From contig JAEQBH010005070.1 of assembly GCA_016808115.1 (NCBI GenBank), forward strand, positions 1-64,000: a stretch of 64,000 nt of DNA. Direction: 5' to 3'. The stretch's first letter is position 1. Every line of letters starts with the position of its first letter. Below the pieces are notes generated by a model that saw only the letters and a list, made by a program, of their open reading frames with translations, was not told the origin of the DNA and did not search any database. Made by a program: the position numbers and the translations under genes. Below, in pieces: positions 1 to 11,819 of this stretch. This DNA is from Tetrastigma voinierianum (Eukaryota; Streptophyta; Magnoliopsida; Vitales; Vitaceae).

Positions 1-780
1 CAATCAAGAAATTGACACAGAGGAGAGCTCCCTAAACAAGAAATTGGATGGGTTCCAAAGTGAAATTGATCAAAATTGGACATCCTGCAGCAATCCATCT
101 CAAAGCCTCACCAATCGGCCTTTGTTCATCAAGAGGAAGAAAATCCGTATATGGGTGCTTGGATCGACACCACGGCGAGGAGCAAAGGTCACCGCTAGTT
201 ATCTGAATCCTCATATACTTGTGTTGTTGTTTGTCCTTGGGAGAAAGAAGAAGAAATCACTGCCTTGTTGATTGAGGAGGGCAAATGGAGTGAAGGCTGA
301 GAACCCCAAAAGCTTATCCTTCACCTAAACCTACAATTGATCCAAGTGTCACCTTCTAACCCCCAAATAGCCCACCGCGTTGTATATACTGCCAACACCT
401 GCATCAAACTCAAAACCTGCAGCACCTGCTCCCAAAGCTAAGTCCAACCCATCACTGCCTACCATGCAAAACCTCAAGATATTAGTGGCCTCTGTACAGA
501 ATTTTGCCACTACATCAAAAACAATGGCAGTTGCTCACATCGCATGGCACAAATGTTGGTTCTAAAGGCCACTTGGATGCAGCACCCGAACCTCGCATTT
601 CTAAGCTCCTCCCCACTTTGTTTTTATTTTTCTTGGCTTATTTTATTTTATTGTATTTATTTGATTTCATTAATTTTTCTTTTCTTAGATTTTCCCTAAT
701 TTTTAGTTAATTATTGTTTTTAGATTAATTTTTACTTTTCAAGAATTTTTCTTAATTTTCTTGTAATAATTTTACAAATT
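1..780. other. No gene seen; AT-rich decayed DNA
   Basis: Only short chance reading frames occur here. A lysine-rich open stretch near 44-271 carries no motif I recognise and ends among stops in all frames. The second half is T-rich, typical of decayed intergenic or retroelement untranslated DNA. No family can be assigned. Confidence 0.5.
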
Positions 781-1260
781 TAGGTGCAAATTTTGAAGCC
801 CTGATTGAAGATCAAGAAGGTGGGAGGAGTTGTGAAATTTCACAGCCATAGTGAAAAATTTCCTTTCGCAATGGTAGCGAAATTGAAATTTCGGCTTATT
901 ATATTAAATTTCACATGGTAGCGAAATTCGCACTAGCCCACTAAAGGACAAAACAACCCAACAAGAACCGAGGTAAAAAAAAATTCTGTTTTTATTTTAT
1001 TTTTATTTTTATTTAAAAAAAAACGTTTGTTTATTATTATTATTATTTATTTTGTTTTTGAAAAAAAAAAGTTTTTATTTTTATTTTTACTATTTTATTA
1101 TTTTTATTTTTATTTTTATTTATTATTTTTTTTTTTCAAAAAAAAATCAAAATCAAAATCAATCATTGGTAGCGAAATTTCGCTATAGCATATTTCGCTA
1201 TAAAATAGTGAAATTTTCGCTATTGTTGCGAAAATCCCCACTGTTTTGCCTCCAATTTTT
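780..1260. repeat. Block rich in the short inverted motif TAGCGAAAT/ATTTCGCTA
   Basis: The motif TAGCGAAAT and its complement recur several times (about 865-925 and 1170-1235), separated by long A and T runs. The same motif recurs at 3120-3310, so the two blocks are probably related parts of one decayed element. No coding capacity is seen. Confidence 0.45.
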
Positions 1261-2770
1261 GTTTCGCTCATAATCCATCCGAACCCGTTTTAGGCGTTCT
1301 GGTACCGTTGAAAGCTTAGAGAGGTAGAATCCAACATGGGCCAGAAATAACACTTTTTGAAATTTTTATGAATGTGTAATTTTCAAAATGCTCCAACTGT
1401 CACTATTTTCCTCTCTTTCTTCTCCTAACTTGTTTATTTAGCCCCAAACGGAGTGAATAAGGTGTCGATGGTTTAAGTAAGTCTCCTATCCAACAAAGAT
1501 CACATTCATCATATAAATACTTCCTTCCTAAATTTCCAATCCAAGCTCTACTTTAACACTCGATGTTCGTCGTGAGAGTTAATAAGGAAGTGGCTTTTGT
1601 ATTTATGATTTTGTTATTATTTCGAAAGTGTGCTCCATTTTGTGGTGTCTGGGTTTGTCGGGTTCCCTCTATAAAGTCATATACCATACAACTTACTTTT
1701 CAAAATTTGGACCCCATTTTAAAACTCAAAAATTTTTTCGTGGTTTCGTCTTGGGAACCTGCAAGTTGATAATTGAAACCTTGTCCAATTCTATTGATGT
1801 TAGATTGGTTTCATGCTTGCCGAGTGAATAATTAGTTTTGAATTCTTATTGATTTCGACCTTTTTCTTCCACCTTAGCTAACCACGCACCGAAAGCACAT
1901 TAGGTTTCAATGATAGGCTAAAAATGCTAACCTCTTTACTTCAGATAAATCTACTCCTAGTTTCATCAATCGCCTTAATAGTTAAGGACCCCATGGAAAG
2001 AAGGCCAATGCGTCTTCCAAGAAAAAGAAATGAAAAAGAAAGTTAGAAAGAAAAGTATCAAAAATTTGCAACGCTTTGCCTCAAAACCCGAGCACGGTCC
2101 GAGGGGTATACGCGAAGCTCTTTAAAGCCCGTAAGGCCCTAAACCTTCACTGTCAGGGGAGCCACCGAATTTAGTGCTCGCTACATGCATGGGTGGATAG
2201 GTGAGGCTGAGCAAGCAAAGCCGGAGTCTCAAATCATTCAAAGTCCGTGAAACCTGAAGAGTTTGTGGTCGAAAGATCCTGGGTGACTCGTGCCCTAAGC
2301 CTTAATTTGGTCGGGAGTCACTTCCAGATCCCCGTTACATGGACTTTGGTGAGGTCGATTCCTCAGCATTGCACCCTACAACACAAAAAGAATTGTGGAA
2401 TAAGAGGGGGTCCTGATCTATTTAGGCTGGTTAGCATGCTAGGTCGTGGTAGTAGCTAGGTTAGGGGGAGAGTGCAGTTTGGCAATTTATTGTTGAGAGC
2501 TGATCAAACAAACACTTAGGTTTTGGTGGAAGTTTCTGGTTGATTCACCAAGAAGGAGGCTTTTTTAATACTAATTTTGTATGGCATCTTATCTCTCATG
2601 ATAGTTATTGGACACGGTTTCTTGATGACTTTACTTAGGGTTAGGCATTACTCAAGCTCACAACCATTTTGAAATACCAATTTTGTGAACATTATTTTGT
2701 TATTTGCTTTGTATGTTCTCTTTCTTTCTTTCTTTCATCGCTAAGGGACTAGCAATGTGTAGGTTGGGGG
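1261..2770 (+). mobile_element. Decayed retroelement 3' internal region
   Basis: The stretch has no intact frame. It has the texture of the long untranslated 3' part of plant Ty3/gypsy elements of the Tat type: a block at about 2085-2330 with the phrases 'cccgagcacggtccgagg' and 'gccggagtctcaaatc', then a purine-rich 'ggttggggg' at 2762-2770 placed like a polypurine tract just before a TG dinucleotide. Assignment to Tat is from memory of similar untranslated sequence and is weak. Confidence 0.35.
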
Positions 2771-3540
2771 TGATTATGCTCAAAAGTGTTATTTTGAACC
2801 CTATTTATTATAGGTTTTGAGTGCTTTGTATACTAATCATTCTAATTAACCCGATTTTACACATTAAGATCCCTACTATTATTCATCGGGACGCATTTTG
2901 TGGCAAATTTTGCAAGCCACAGCTAATCACTTTCAACATTGTTGAGTGATCCAAACATGAAGAATTCGAGTCAAACTCAACATCATAGATCAGAGACCAA
3001 GAGGAAAGAAGAGAAGAAAATAGAAGAAAAAATGAAGCAGGGAATAGTGCAGTGGGAATAGTAGCAGCAGGAACCAATGGAACAGTGATGAACAGTGAAG
3101 CCAAAAATTCGCTTACGAATTCGCTTTATCATACTGATATCGGTGGCATAGCTTAAAAATTTCCAATTTTCTGCTTATGCATAGTGTTTTTCGCTATGAT
3201 ACTTAATTTTCGCTATGATAGCGAGTATCGGCATAGCTAAAATTTCAATTTTCGCTATGCTTGTATTTTTCGCTATGATAGCGAAAATCACTATGCATAG
3301 CGAAAATTATTGCCCCTGTTTTTTATCCAAACGACTCCGTTTTGGTTTTTCTCCTTTCTACCCTCACTGTAATTTTGTTGTTTCATATTGTTTTGTAATT
3401 TCCCTTTTCCGAGCATATAAGCCTCACCGTAAATAAAATGACAATCAATAAACATCATAATAATTGGGGGAAGCTTCACTCAAGCCGCTCTTCTCCTGCT
3501 CCCTTTTTCTAATTTTCGCACCTTCGTAGCCCAAACACCC
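2771..3540 (+). repeat. Possible LTR of the decayed element
   Basis: It starts with TG directly after a G-run resembling a polypurine tract. Inside are repeated palindromic TTCGCTATGATAGCGAA motifs (3195-3305) and A-rich polyadenylation-like signals near 3425-3455. The right end is not defined and no matching partner LTR was found with confidence, although the 780-1260 block shares its motifs. Confidence 0.35.
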
Positions 3541-4140
3541 TCCAAGGATGACAACTCGAGGATGGTTGGCCAAAACCCTCCCTCCTTGAAGCGGAAGGCC
3601 GTCGGGGTGCAGGATCTAGGCTGCTCGGAGGTCCCCCGTCTTCACGCAGTGGTCCACTACCATCGTGTTCCCTTCTAACTCCGTAGGTTTTTATCCTCTC
3701 GAATCTCCTTCTTTAATGGCTATTATTCGTAAGCTTTTAGGTTCAATGGATGCTATTATTAGATCCACTGATATTCATTAGTTACCCTATGACCATTGAA
3801 AGGGGAGTCCAAGAGACTATTCTTCACCGTCTATGACCACCGATGGGCAAGATGCCATTTTTTCAAAAGGATAAATATTTCTGGGTTAGGGTTTTATAGC
3901 TAATGAAGATCCCTCGGGAGATGACTACATGTCATCCTCCCCTAACAAAGGAGGAAATAACCCCAAGGGCTCTCAGCTGTCTTTATCCTAAAGCTCAAGA
4001 TCCCGATACTTCAAGGAGACCTCTTTTATTATTTTTCTTATTTTTCTTCATTTTAATTTCTCTGCACACAACCATCAACCTCCACTGTTTTCACCAAAAT
4101 CTCTGTTTCTATCACAACCTTAAAATCCAAATTTAATTCC
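3541..4140. other. No feature recognised
   Basis: A GC-richer piece (3541-3680) followed by AT-rich sequence. The short frame at 3903-4136 has a hydrophobic tail but no motif, and its composition matches the surrounding non-coding DNA. Confidence 0.4.
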
Positions 4141-4995
4141 AATCATTTTTATTCAATTTAAATCATTTGCAATGAAGAAAACCCATCCCCGTGTTCGAAT
4201 CTCTAGATCACTATACTCGCAAAGAGCCTGACTACCAAGCAAGAGAGGAATATAGGATACAAATTTTGTTGATTCCGGATCACCCTACTGTGGCACGAAT
4301 CAAGAAGGACCCAAGAGGAAATCCTAGGTCACTCACAGTTTGTTCCAAACTGTTTTAAAACCAGCTCCCATTCAGAGAGCTCAACACAAACGGCCATGGA
4401 ATGGCTCTAAATCCTAGGGTTAAACAAGGTAGGATAAAACCCTTACTTGAGGAGTTTGACCAAACTCTCATATTCTAGCACCCACGTGTAGCCCCTTGAT
4501 CGAGTGTAAAGTAACTTTCCTCTGGTCCGACGAGAACCTACACCAACGCTTATAGATCTTAGAGAGATGGTAGACTTTCTCTAAAATCACTTCCCAACCC
4601 CACATGTCTCGTGGAACTGTAAAATGTGATGGGGAAGATGATGTCTCTTCCTCCTTTTTACAATTTTGCCCCTCATTTAGTTGACTTTTCAAAACTCTTT
4701 AAGAGACATGTCTTAAATGGTGCCATGTGTCACTTAGACACATGCTCTTGGGGATCCTTTAATGCCACATTTCCACATGCCATGTATAGCCCCCACAACC
4801 TGCCACGTGGCAGCCACTTAACTATGCCACTTAGCACTCGACGTCCGATGCCTCAAAAAACGTGAAATCTCGACCACCTCGGAATTTAGCGAAATTCAAC
4901 GGGGTCGCTAGATTTCGCGAGAGGATTCCAACGGTATGATCCGTTTTGTCATCTGGGATCTAGAAAGACCATTACTTGGGTTGTAGAGGTCCGAT
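4140..4995 (-). repeat. Truncated Tekay-family LTR fragment
   Basis: Carries the U3 block shared by all Tekay-like LTRs in this window: 'gattccaacggtatgatccg', then a TCATCTGGGATCTAGA-like run at about 4925-4970, in the same orientation as the minus-strand LTRs near 11.6 kb and 52.8 kb. The preceding 'taggataaaacccttac' and 'agagagatgg' parts also match those LTRs loosely. Both ends are missing. Confidence 0.55.
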
Positions 4996-5757
4996 TTGAG
5001 TGATTCGAAAGTCTACATCAAGTTCACTAATGCGGCTAAAATTTACCAGAAGGACACATGACCAAATTCCCTTTTCTTTCCAACCAAAAATTAGTCCTAA
5101 AATCTGGCTAATGCATAGGATCAAAATAGGGCGACTTCTCATGGTTCAAATGCAACCAAACATCCCCTTAAGGCAAGACACAACCCTTAAGGTTGAAAAC
5201 AACCCCAGTAGGAAGAATCCCTACTATTACCAACATTCAGTCCCAAAATTTTAGGACTGAACCCCACGGCCACTCACGATCCCAAGGAAAACCCATGCCA
5301 TTAAATGGCCTTTAGGCTAGAAATAACCGAAAGGTGAGAAACCGCTCTTGAAGTGTGAGCAACGATTCAAGGAAGTTCTGCGGACACTTCCTCGAACCCG
5401 AAGCTTCACTTCTCGAACCTTGCACAAAACCTGGCGAAACTTCGGGTCTCTTAGTATCCACTCAGCCCTCACGAGTACTATGACTTTAAACCTTGCCTGC
5501 CGAAAGACCCACCACGCGATCTCCAGATCGTAGAGAGAAGTCGTTTCTCTCCCTCCTCTCACCTCTACTTGAACCAAAAAAGGTGTGAAATGAGCTTTCG
5601 CCCCTAATCCCCTTTACCCTCAAGCCCTTACTTAAGTTCATGTGGATCGGCTCTCAACGCACCACTTGTCACAGCAATCCTGCCAGCCCCATTTCGCCTC
5701 TAAACAATTTATGTCTGCCTCTGTAATTTAACGAAAATTTTCCGATCATTATATTTC
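4996..5757 (-). repeat. Decayed LTR-like sequence, poorly defined
   Basis: Contains phrases resembling the middle of minus-strand Tekay-like LTRs ('agtaggaagaatccctac', 'atcgtagagagaagtcg') but is too diverged to bound. A near-perfect 24-bp palindrome centred on AAAATTTT lies at about 5235-5258. Frames here are chance. Confidence 0.3.
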
Positions 5758-6102
5758 ACGAGACACCCAGGAAACTCCCGGTAACCGTATTTTTCAAAAG
5801 GGTAAAACGGTAATTTTGCGTCAAAAATCTAGAATTTAGATCTCGGATGATGAAACAGACTTCACCGTTGGAATCGTCTTCGAAATCTTAGTCACCTGCG
5901 AGAATTTCACACCCGGTGATACGGGATTTTCACAAAATTCAAGGCACCCAAGGCCGTGAGCGATTTTGAAAACAAGATTTTTGTGGCACCAAAAATGTCA
6001 AATATTTAAAGAATATCCATTTAAGATACGGGATCAAAACCAAATGAATAAATTATTTCAGCGAAAATGGGATCGGGAAGGTGACACGGGCGACGCGGGA
6101 AG

Positions 6103-6125
6103 CCACGTGTTCTGGCGTATAAATA
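6103..6125 (+). promoter_or_regulatory. LTR core promoter: G-box-like site and TATA box
   Basis: CCACGTGT (about 6103-6110) is followed by TATAAATA at 6118-6125, in the sense orientation of the LTR and at the place expected for the U3/R boundary. This is the clearest pol II promoter in the left third of the window; activity is not known. Confidence 0.6.
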
Positions 6126-6479
6126 CAAGAAATATCTAAAAATTAAAATATCTCACAAGTTAGCTCTAGGACCAAACGTTAGAGAGCAGTAGAGAGAGGA
6201 GAGTAAGAAAGCAACCTTTCTCCAGCGGATTTACGGTTTTGCCTGGCCTAACTCAAGCAGATCGAGAGTTAAAGCCGTTTACGTGACGAGCTACGCGCAA
6301 GGGTACCGTAATCATATTGATTTTGCCAAGGTTTGGGTTTTCACGGAAACCGAGAAAAGGCGGTGTCTCAGGAAATCACGAAAATTGAGGTAGGGTTTGT
6401 ATCCTACTCGGTTTAATTTCTATCTAAGGGCATGTGTGTGTGTCAAAGTGAGAATGCTGTCTGGGCTTTTTTTCTTCCC

Positions 6480-6905
6480 ACCCCATGACCGTATTTTGTT
6501 ATAACTTGGTCATCACCATTCGAATCGAAAGCTTGATTCAAATTTCGAAGAACTAGACTTTTGCCAGAGAATATATCTCCTGAAATAGTCTATCCAAATT
6601 CTCGAAATCTCTTTCGACTCATAAATGCTTTCAAAGTGGAGCTACAGCATGCGCTCGCTCGCTTTGAGACCCAAATGATTGTGTTTTCGCTTACACCCTA
6701 GCCATCACGCATCTAAATTGAGTGATTCTAATTGCTGTGTGAACTAGACTTATAGGAGAACATATTTCCTTGAAATAGGTTTATCCAAATTCCGACCTAT
6801 ATGGACTCAGAAATGCATTAAAAGGGGAACTATGTCTCGCACGCTTCGTTCTGTTTGAAAACCGAGTAAATTTCGTTTTAGACATATCTTAAGTTTCGTG
6901 ATTCA
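6480..6905 (+). repeat. Two tandem copies of a ~210-bp unit inside the LTR
   Basis: The phrases 'gaactagact', a run like 'gagaayatatytcctgaaat' and 'ttatccaaattc' recur about 210 bp apart (first near 6550-6600, again near 6740-6790), each followed by 'gactcataaatgc' or 'gactcagaaatgc'. Confidence 0.65.
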
Positions 6906-7042
6906 CCAGATTCCAGTTGGAGAAGAATCAAGACCGTATCTACAAATTCATATAAAGAAACAGTGTCAAATTATGGGTTAAGACCCTGAAATCGGCATCA
7001 CGTACTGATTCCAAAGGTAAACAGTAACCGACCATTTTTGAA

Positions 7043-7740
7043 TGAAAAGGCCATAACTTCTTCGTCCGAACTCCGTTTTGGGTGTTCTTGGACTCTATGG
7101 AAAGCCCATTGAGTCAAGATTCTAGAAATATTCCTGTGGAGGACAGTGGGTGAACATAACCCTTCTTAATTCTATGTTTTTACAGGGATGTCATAGGGCC
7201 AGGGCTGGTCAGGCTAGGTTGACTATTCATGTGTGACCTCCAACTTCGGACGTCCATAACTTCTTCGTCTGAACTCCGTTTTGGGTGTTCTTGGACTCTA
7301 TGGAAAGCCCATTGAGTCAAGATTCCAGCCATATTCCTGTGGAGGGCATTGGGTGATGGGGCTGGCCTTCTAGGTCTGGTCGGTTAGGGCTGGTCGGGTA
7401 GGGCTGGCCGGGTAGGGCTGGATACTCATGTAAGACCTTCAACTTCGGAGGGTCATAACTTCTTCGTCCGAACTCGCTTCAGGTGTTCTGACTCTATGGA
7501 AACCCATTGAGCCAAGATTCCAGATATATCTTGGAGGGCAATGGGTTCTTGTGTTAGCCTACTTAGGGCCGGCCGGATAGTACGCCGGTAGGGTCAGGTT
7601 ACTCATGTAGACCTCCAACTTCTGAGGGTCATAACTTTTCCCGTCCGAACTCCGTTTGCGTTCTTGACCCCATGGAGTCACCATTATCAAGATTCCAGAT
7701 ATGTTCCTGTGGAGGGCACCAGGTGATCCTAACCTTGCTT
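7043..7740 (+). repeat. Four tandem copies of a 180-200-bp unit inside the LTR
   Basis: The phrase CATAACTTCTTCGTCCGAAC and the following 'gactctatggaaagccc' occur four times, starting near 7051, 7254, 7452 and 7629. The units decay left to right; the last two have small deletions. They expand the LTR and contain no reading frame. Confidence 0.85.
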
Positions 7741-9352
7741 AAAACCTATGTTTTACACCAAGTGTGTAGGTTGCTTATGTCAAGGTTGATGTAAATAGTC
7801 GGGCATGATACGACGATACGGCATGTCAGAGGCTATTGCATTGGGTACCTAATTACCATGAGTTATCCTAAGGAAGGTTGTATGACATTATTTTAGTCAT
7901 GGAATGGATGTATGATACATGGAACCAAACTGGTGCATGTTGTGAAAGGACCGTGAGGTACCCTGTTGGATGGGTCTCAAGATTGTGACCTTGTTGTGTG
8001 TTATGGCTTATGTGAATAACATGCTGTGTGAGAATAACATGTTGATATATGCTGAATGATGTATTAGCATGGGTAGAGCATGGAGGTAAATTATATGTAT
8101 CAATTATAATTATCCATGGTGTATTAATGTTCATATAGTGTGCATCATACATGTAACATGAGAATATGCAGTGGCATTAGCATTGCATATGCACAGGGAC
8201 ATTGCATTATGTCATGTGTGCATGAGTATGGTCATCCATCATCGTTGTTGATAAATGGGTAGTGAGCTATACAATAACCTCCAATTAATGTCTCACGGTT
8301 TAAACATAAAAAGTGAAATAAAATTAATGTGTGTTGGGCGGAGCAAGAAGGGGACCGTTAATCCTCTCAAGTGAAAAGCCTCGAACATTGGTGTAAGAGA
8401 CTAGCTAAGATGATCCGAAGTTCCCAGCTGGGTGTAAGAGACCAATGACGATGCTAAAAGCTCAAGGTCTAAAGAAAACACACCTATGGTTATCACATAG
8501 ACTTCACAGTCAGAGGATAGAGCCGGGATTGACTCGGGATTAGTTGCCCATTAGGCGCCCTGTATCAGGATCGCGAGCCCGTGAAGGGCTCTGGGTGATA
8601 TGCGAGTCATCGGGTACTACCGCTGATTCTGTCACACTTGGCATAGGCATGTGTGAGGGAGTCTACTGAGACTCTGGTTAGGGCATGAGGAGTCCTTACA
8701 TCACGCATGACACTAATATTTCATATAGTGTTGCATAAAATATATGAAATATAATCGATGTCAGAGGTATGCATTGCATGTGCATTTTAGGTGGGAGTAA
8801 CCTCAGAGAGAATTTTCTACTGGGCTTTGCTCACTTCGTCGTGGGACCCCCTTTCAGGTACAGGGAGTGTATAAGGAGACGGCGCTCCGACGAGGCCGTG
8901 ATTGTGAAGAAGGCCGATATGTGGCCTTGACAATACTTTTGGATTATGTAAAAAAGAATGTAATTAAATCTCTTTGGACTATTGCATAAATAGTCTGGTA
9001 TGTAATTATGGTAAGAGGGCCGTGATCGACTCTTATGTACCTGTAATTAAACATTTTATTTTTCTTATCGATTTAAAATGGGAATGAATGGGTCCCAAAA
9101 GATGTATATATTGGGGATATGGACAACAGAATCTCGTAAGTTAATACTACTTATTCGCACTCTGACGGGTTATAATTATACCGTTATACAAAGTTGTAGG
9201 TCAAGTAGAGCTCCCTGAATAAAGGAGACTCGCCAATTCTTGTGAAAATATGATCCCCGAGAACGGGACACAACAAATAGGGTCAGTCACCCGAATCAAC
9301 AGGCTTCGTGTTGATTCGGTTATCAACAGGACCCCAGGGATAGGGGTGTCAC

Positions 9353-9470
9353 AAATCCAACGGCGAAGTCCATTTCGACATTTGAGATCTAAAAAAATTT
9401 CTGTGCCTCGTACTCATTTCAAGAATTCACCGCTCTTACTTCATTTTCTAAAATTTTAAATTTTCGGTTT
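9353..9470 (-). repeat. Small Tekay-family U3 fragment
   Basis: 'tccaacggcgaagtccattt' followed by 'gagatcta' is a degraded copy of the U3 block, in the minus orientation, opposite to the solo LTR it abuts. It ends where pararetrovirus homology begins. Confidence 0.5.
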
Positions 9471-9748
9471 TACTGTACCATCCTCTCAATTATTTCTAAG
9501 ATCTAAAAGGTTAATATTTATGTCAAGATCTATTTCTTTCCTAAGAAGTCCAATTATCCCTATTAAAATTACACCTAAATGTATATATTTATCTCCATTT
9601 TTATTTTTAAAAGTTTTTGTTTTATTTCAAGACACTAAATCTAAATATACTATATTTCCTAATGAACTTTATGGTATGTCAGGGGCTTAAAAACTTGTTA
9701 TTTTCTTTAGGGACTTCGAACTAAATGTGTTTTATAAAGAGTTACTCT
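9471..9748 (-). pseudogene. Endogenous pararetrovirus, outer left arm (movement-protein start)
   Basis: Read on the minus strand this stretch matches the right-arm sequence at 24043-24210 and 21950-22040: 'ggttaatatttatgtcaaga' and 'tcctaatgaactttatgg' have clear inverted partners there. It therefore holds the beginning of the movement-protein frame in opposite orientation. It is a decayed fragment; the homology stops near 9470. Continuity with 19503 onward is broken only by the Tekay-type insertion. Confidence 0.75.
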
Positions 9749-11680
9749 TGTGACACCCTAAACCCGAGGTCCGTTGACGAACCCGTCAACCCGCGAATAC
9801 TCATGAACATCTGCAACCCGACACTATCTACGAAATCGGCAGTCTCCTCACACGGAGCTCTACTCGAGGTACCTAACCCGTCTCAACATCAACACGAAGA
9901 CATATACATGAAAACGGCCACTTGGGCCCATACAACAATACTCATCAATATACATCAACTATTTACCATAGTTTCAAGAGTTAATAATTTACTCTTATAC
10001 AACATATATTAAAAGTTTAAAACATTCTAATACATGTATCCAACTAAAACACCAAAGCCACAACCCAGCTTTCTTCAAAATCGGTTTCTAAGATGAGTCA
10101 TCTCCGCACGCCTCGTATCCGAAATAATATATTCCTCGATAAAAATGTTTAACGCCGCAGTTTAATCACCCTAAACGCGTTACTCCCCTTCACCTAAGTG
10201 CATATGCAATCCATCCTAAGTAAACACATTTAAGCAAATACGTGATCCTACTTGAATGTCTACATGACCAACCCATGTCCCGAGTTCAATCGAATTTCAC
10301 ACCTGCCTGCCATGTATGAGAAAACATCTTTTCAAAACAAAACTTGTTGTTTTTTTTAAATTACACTACCGACGTGTTCATAAAAATATCATCTGGTGTT
10401 AATGTCAGAACTCCAAACACATATCTATCCAAGATCCATTTCAGATGTCTCAATCCACTCCTCTGAAAACATCCTTCGTGAAATTCCTTTCGCAACCATT
10501 TTCATTTTTTTCTCTAGAAAATCCAAGTCATGCACACACACCTAGTTTCTAGGTTACCCCGTTGCATATGAAATGCATTATGTCATTTCAACACAATTTA
10601 TATAACACATGCAAATATATCATCATGCATATATTTATATAATTTAAATCACACAAACATGTTATGCAATTTCAATACATTACACTAAAATTAGCTCACA
10701 TGGGCCACTAATAAAACGAGCAATCCAGACTTAAACCATCCATCCAAACACCGTTATTCTCTGCCAAAAACTGAGCTCATGAACACTCATTCATGTGAAC
10801 AATGAAACCCCTCGGGCTACTGTTCACGGCCACTCACCAAACATCGGTTCCACTTGGTGAACCTCGACCCATAGCCATTTCCGTCTCATACATCACAATA
10901 CAATTTGTTTCACAAATCACAACACAAACACCCAAAACAACCCCTAAATCATACTTCTGACTGGGTCTAATGGGTCTCATAAATTCCAACACTTCTGCCT
11001 AAGATTTGTGGACCGATCAACGGCGCTCAAGGCCCTGCCAACCGAATCATCAACAAAGTAGTCACAAATTAAGAGTAAAACAAGTAAGATAAAACTCCTT
11101 ACCTCACGGAGCTATTGAACTCCTTAAACCTAGCCCAAGCTTAGGCCTCATCACAGAGAGCGACTTTCCTTCTGTTCGACACCGACGGTCGGATCGCTGT
11201 AATCTTAGAAAGAAGTCGCACTCCTCTAAACACAACCTAAAAGCTCACTGTGATCTCCCTTCCTCCCTTCACGTTTTGTTCTTTTACTTAAAGGTAGGAG
11301 ACAACACTATTCTCTATTTCGTCTTATTATCATTTAATCAAATTCAATAATGCCAATCATGTCCTTTCTCTTGGATTTTAGACATTTGGCACTATCTCAG
11401 CCTTCAATTTCCATCATTTCTTTACTCATGCAACATGTGTCACATGAGTACATGTTATAGGTGACTCTTGTCACATCAATTGCCTCTTTACTAAGACCGA
11501 AACTCGATGCCCGAAATGCGCGATCGACCATCCTAATCTGATCAATCCGACGTGTTACTAGATTCTCAGAGATTCCAACGGTGAAATCTGTTTCATCATC
11601 CGAGATCTAGAAAATTTCCGGTTTTGACCGAAATTACGATTTTGCCATTTTTCCAAAATTGAAATTTTCTGGTCTTAGCG
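9749..11680 (-). repeat. 3' LTR of the Tekay-type element
   Basis: Starts on the plus strand with 'tgtgacaccctaaaccc' (the LTR 3' terminus read in reverse) and ends near 'ggtcttagcga', the degraded form of the family start TGTAAGACC. It aligns along its length with 17569-19502; for example the stretch around 11268-11400 is nearly identical to 19088-19215. Confidence 0.88.
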
Positions 11681-11708
11681 ATTCTCCTCCCCAAAGGACG
11701 TCCCGAAA
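11681..11708 (-). promoter_or_regulatory. Polypurine tract beside the 3' LTR
   Basis: On the minus strand the sequence reads as a G/A-rich run (complement of 'attctcctccccaaagga') immediately upstream of the LTR start, the plus-strand priming site for Ty3/gypsy elements. The equivalent at 48758-48776 is better preserved. Confidence 0.7.
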
Positions 11709-11819
11709 TTATGGACAATCAAAACACAACACATGCATATGCAGCGTGCACTATACCATGCATGTAAACTCGTCATTTAAATATCAATTGACTAAACCAT
11801 GTACCTTCATCCCTAAACA

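Larger units (their letters stand above)
5758..9352 (+). repeat. Solo LTR, long Tekay-like type, plus strand
   Basis: The left end begins near 5758 with sequence resembling the family start TGTAAGACCCGAGAA (here degraded). The U3 block matching the other LTRs lies at about 5838-5885. The right end is the family terminus 'ataggggtgtcaca' closing in CA at 9352. At about 3.6 kb it is longer than the other copies (1.9-2.4 kb), largely because of internal tandem repeats at 6480-7740. No gag, pol or second LTR adjoins, so it is a solo LTR. No clear target duplication was seen. Confidence 0.7.
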
